Of a stretch of DNA of 6,882 nucleotides, positions 6,771 to 6,882 are shown in pieces; position 1 is the stretch's first letter, and every line of letters starts with the position of its first letter. The notes under the pieces are model-generated. The model saw only the letters and a program-made list of their open reading frames with translations. It was not told the DNA's origin and did no database searches. A program made the translations under genes and the position numbers. The stretch covers positions 5,300 to 12,181 of the forward strand of contig CAJUCK010000070.1 of NCBI GenBank assembly GCA_910585395.1. The letters are read 5' to 3'. Origin of the DNA: an uncultured Lachnospiraceae bacterium. GTDB lineage: Bacteria; Bacillota; Clostridia; Lachnospirales; Lachnospiraceae.

Positions 6771-6776
6771 GGCAAA

Positions 6777-6782
6777 CTCCTT
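6777..6782 (-). promoter_or_regulatory. Ribosome binding site of the small membrane protein gene
   Basis: AAGGAG on the minus strand lies 6 nt before the ATG at 6768-6770, which supports this short gene being real. Confidence 0.8.
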
Positions 6783-6821
6783 TTTTTGGTAGTATCTGCT
6801 ATTTTTGTTATTTTATACAAA

Positions 6822-6844
6822 AGAATCCCGCTTTGCGGGATTCT
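6822..6844 (-). terminator. Intrinsic terminator of a gene beyond the right edge
   Basis: AGAATCCCGC and GCGGGATTCT form a perfect 10-bp stem with a TTT loop on the plus strand. On the minus strand the stem ends in TTCT and runs straight into TTTTG, a short U-tract. No T-run follows on the plus strand, so it acts on minus-strand transcription arriving from beyond 6882. It separates that unit from the small membrane protein gene. Confidence 0.85.
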
Positions 6845-6882
6845 CCAATAATGATTAAGGTTTTTACTCCATAAATCATAAC

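Noticed and set aside
6845..6882. Possible end of an upstream gene at the right edge
   Set aside because: One minus-strand frame stops at TGA (6877-6879), but too few codons are visible to support any coding call.

Overview
The window is a chromosomal block from a low-to-moderate-GC Gram-positive anaerobe. It most likely belongs to the Lachnospiraceae (Clostridium cluster XIVa). This placement is an inference from the strong AGGAGG-type ribosome binding sites, the Firmicutes-style MutS and MutL sequences, and an order of two flavoproteins then mutS then mutL that I recall from that family. All recognised genes lie on the minus strand, so transcription runs from high to low coordinates. I see no tRNA, rRNA, CRISPR array, insertion sequence or prophage gene.

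Layout in transcription order. The right edge (6771-6882) holds a perfect 10-bp stem terminator, presumably for a gene just outside the window. Next is a small membrane-anchored protein of 134 aa (6366-6770) whose C-terminal domain resembles the BofC C-terminal family. A sigma-A-like promoter follows (6332-6360). It heads an apparent three-gene unit: an HI0933/BaiN-family flavoprotein (5032-6282), a COG2509-type FAD-dependent dehydrogenase (3359-4978) and full-length mutS (679-3324). The gaps between these genes are only 53 and 34 bases, and each gene has a clear Shine-Dalgarno site.

mutS ends inside a perfect 31-bp palindrome (652-682). After it comes a 294-base spacer (385-678) with a second sigma-A-like promoter (563-591), a leader of about 170 nt that can form a hairpin, and the start of mutL. 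The window cuts mutL off after codon 128.

Functionally, MutS recognises mismatches and MutL is its ATP-dependent partner, so the left half is the methyl-independent mismatch repair module. The two flavoproteins have no proven link to repair. Their shared operon with mutS may reflect only conserved neighbourhood. The region reads mostly as ordinary housekeeping sequence. The least explained parts are the palindrome, the structured mutL leader and the two poorly characterised flavoproteins. I found no convincing new multi-gene system.
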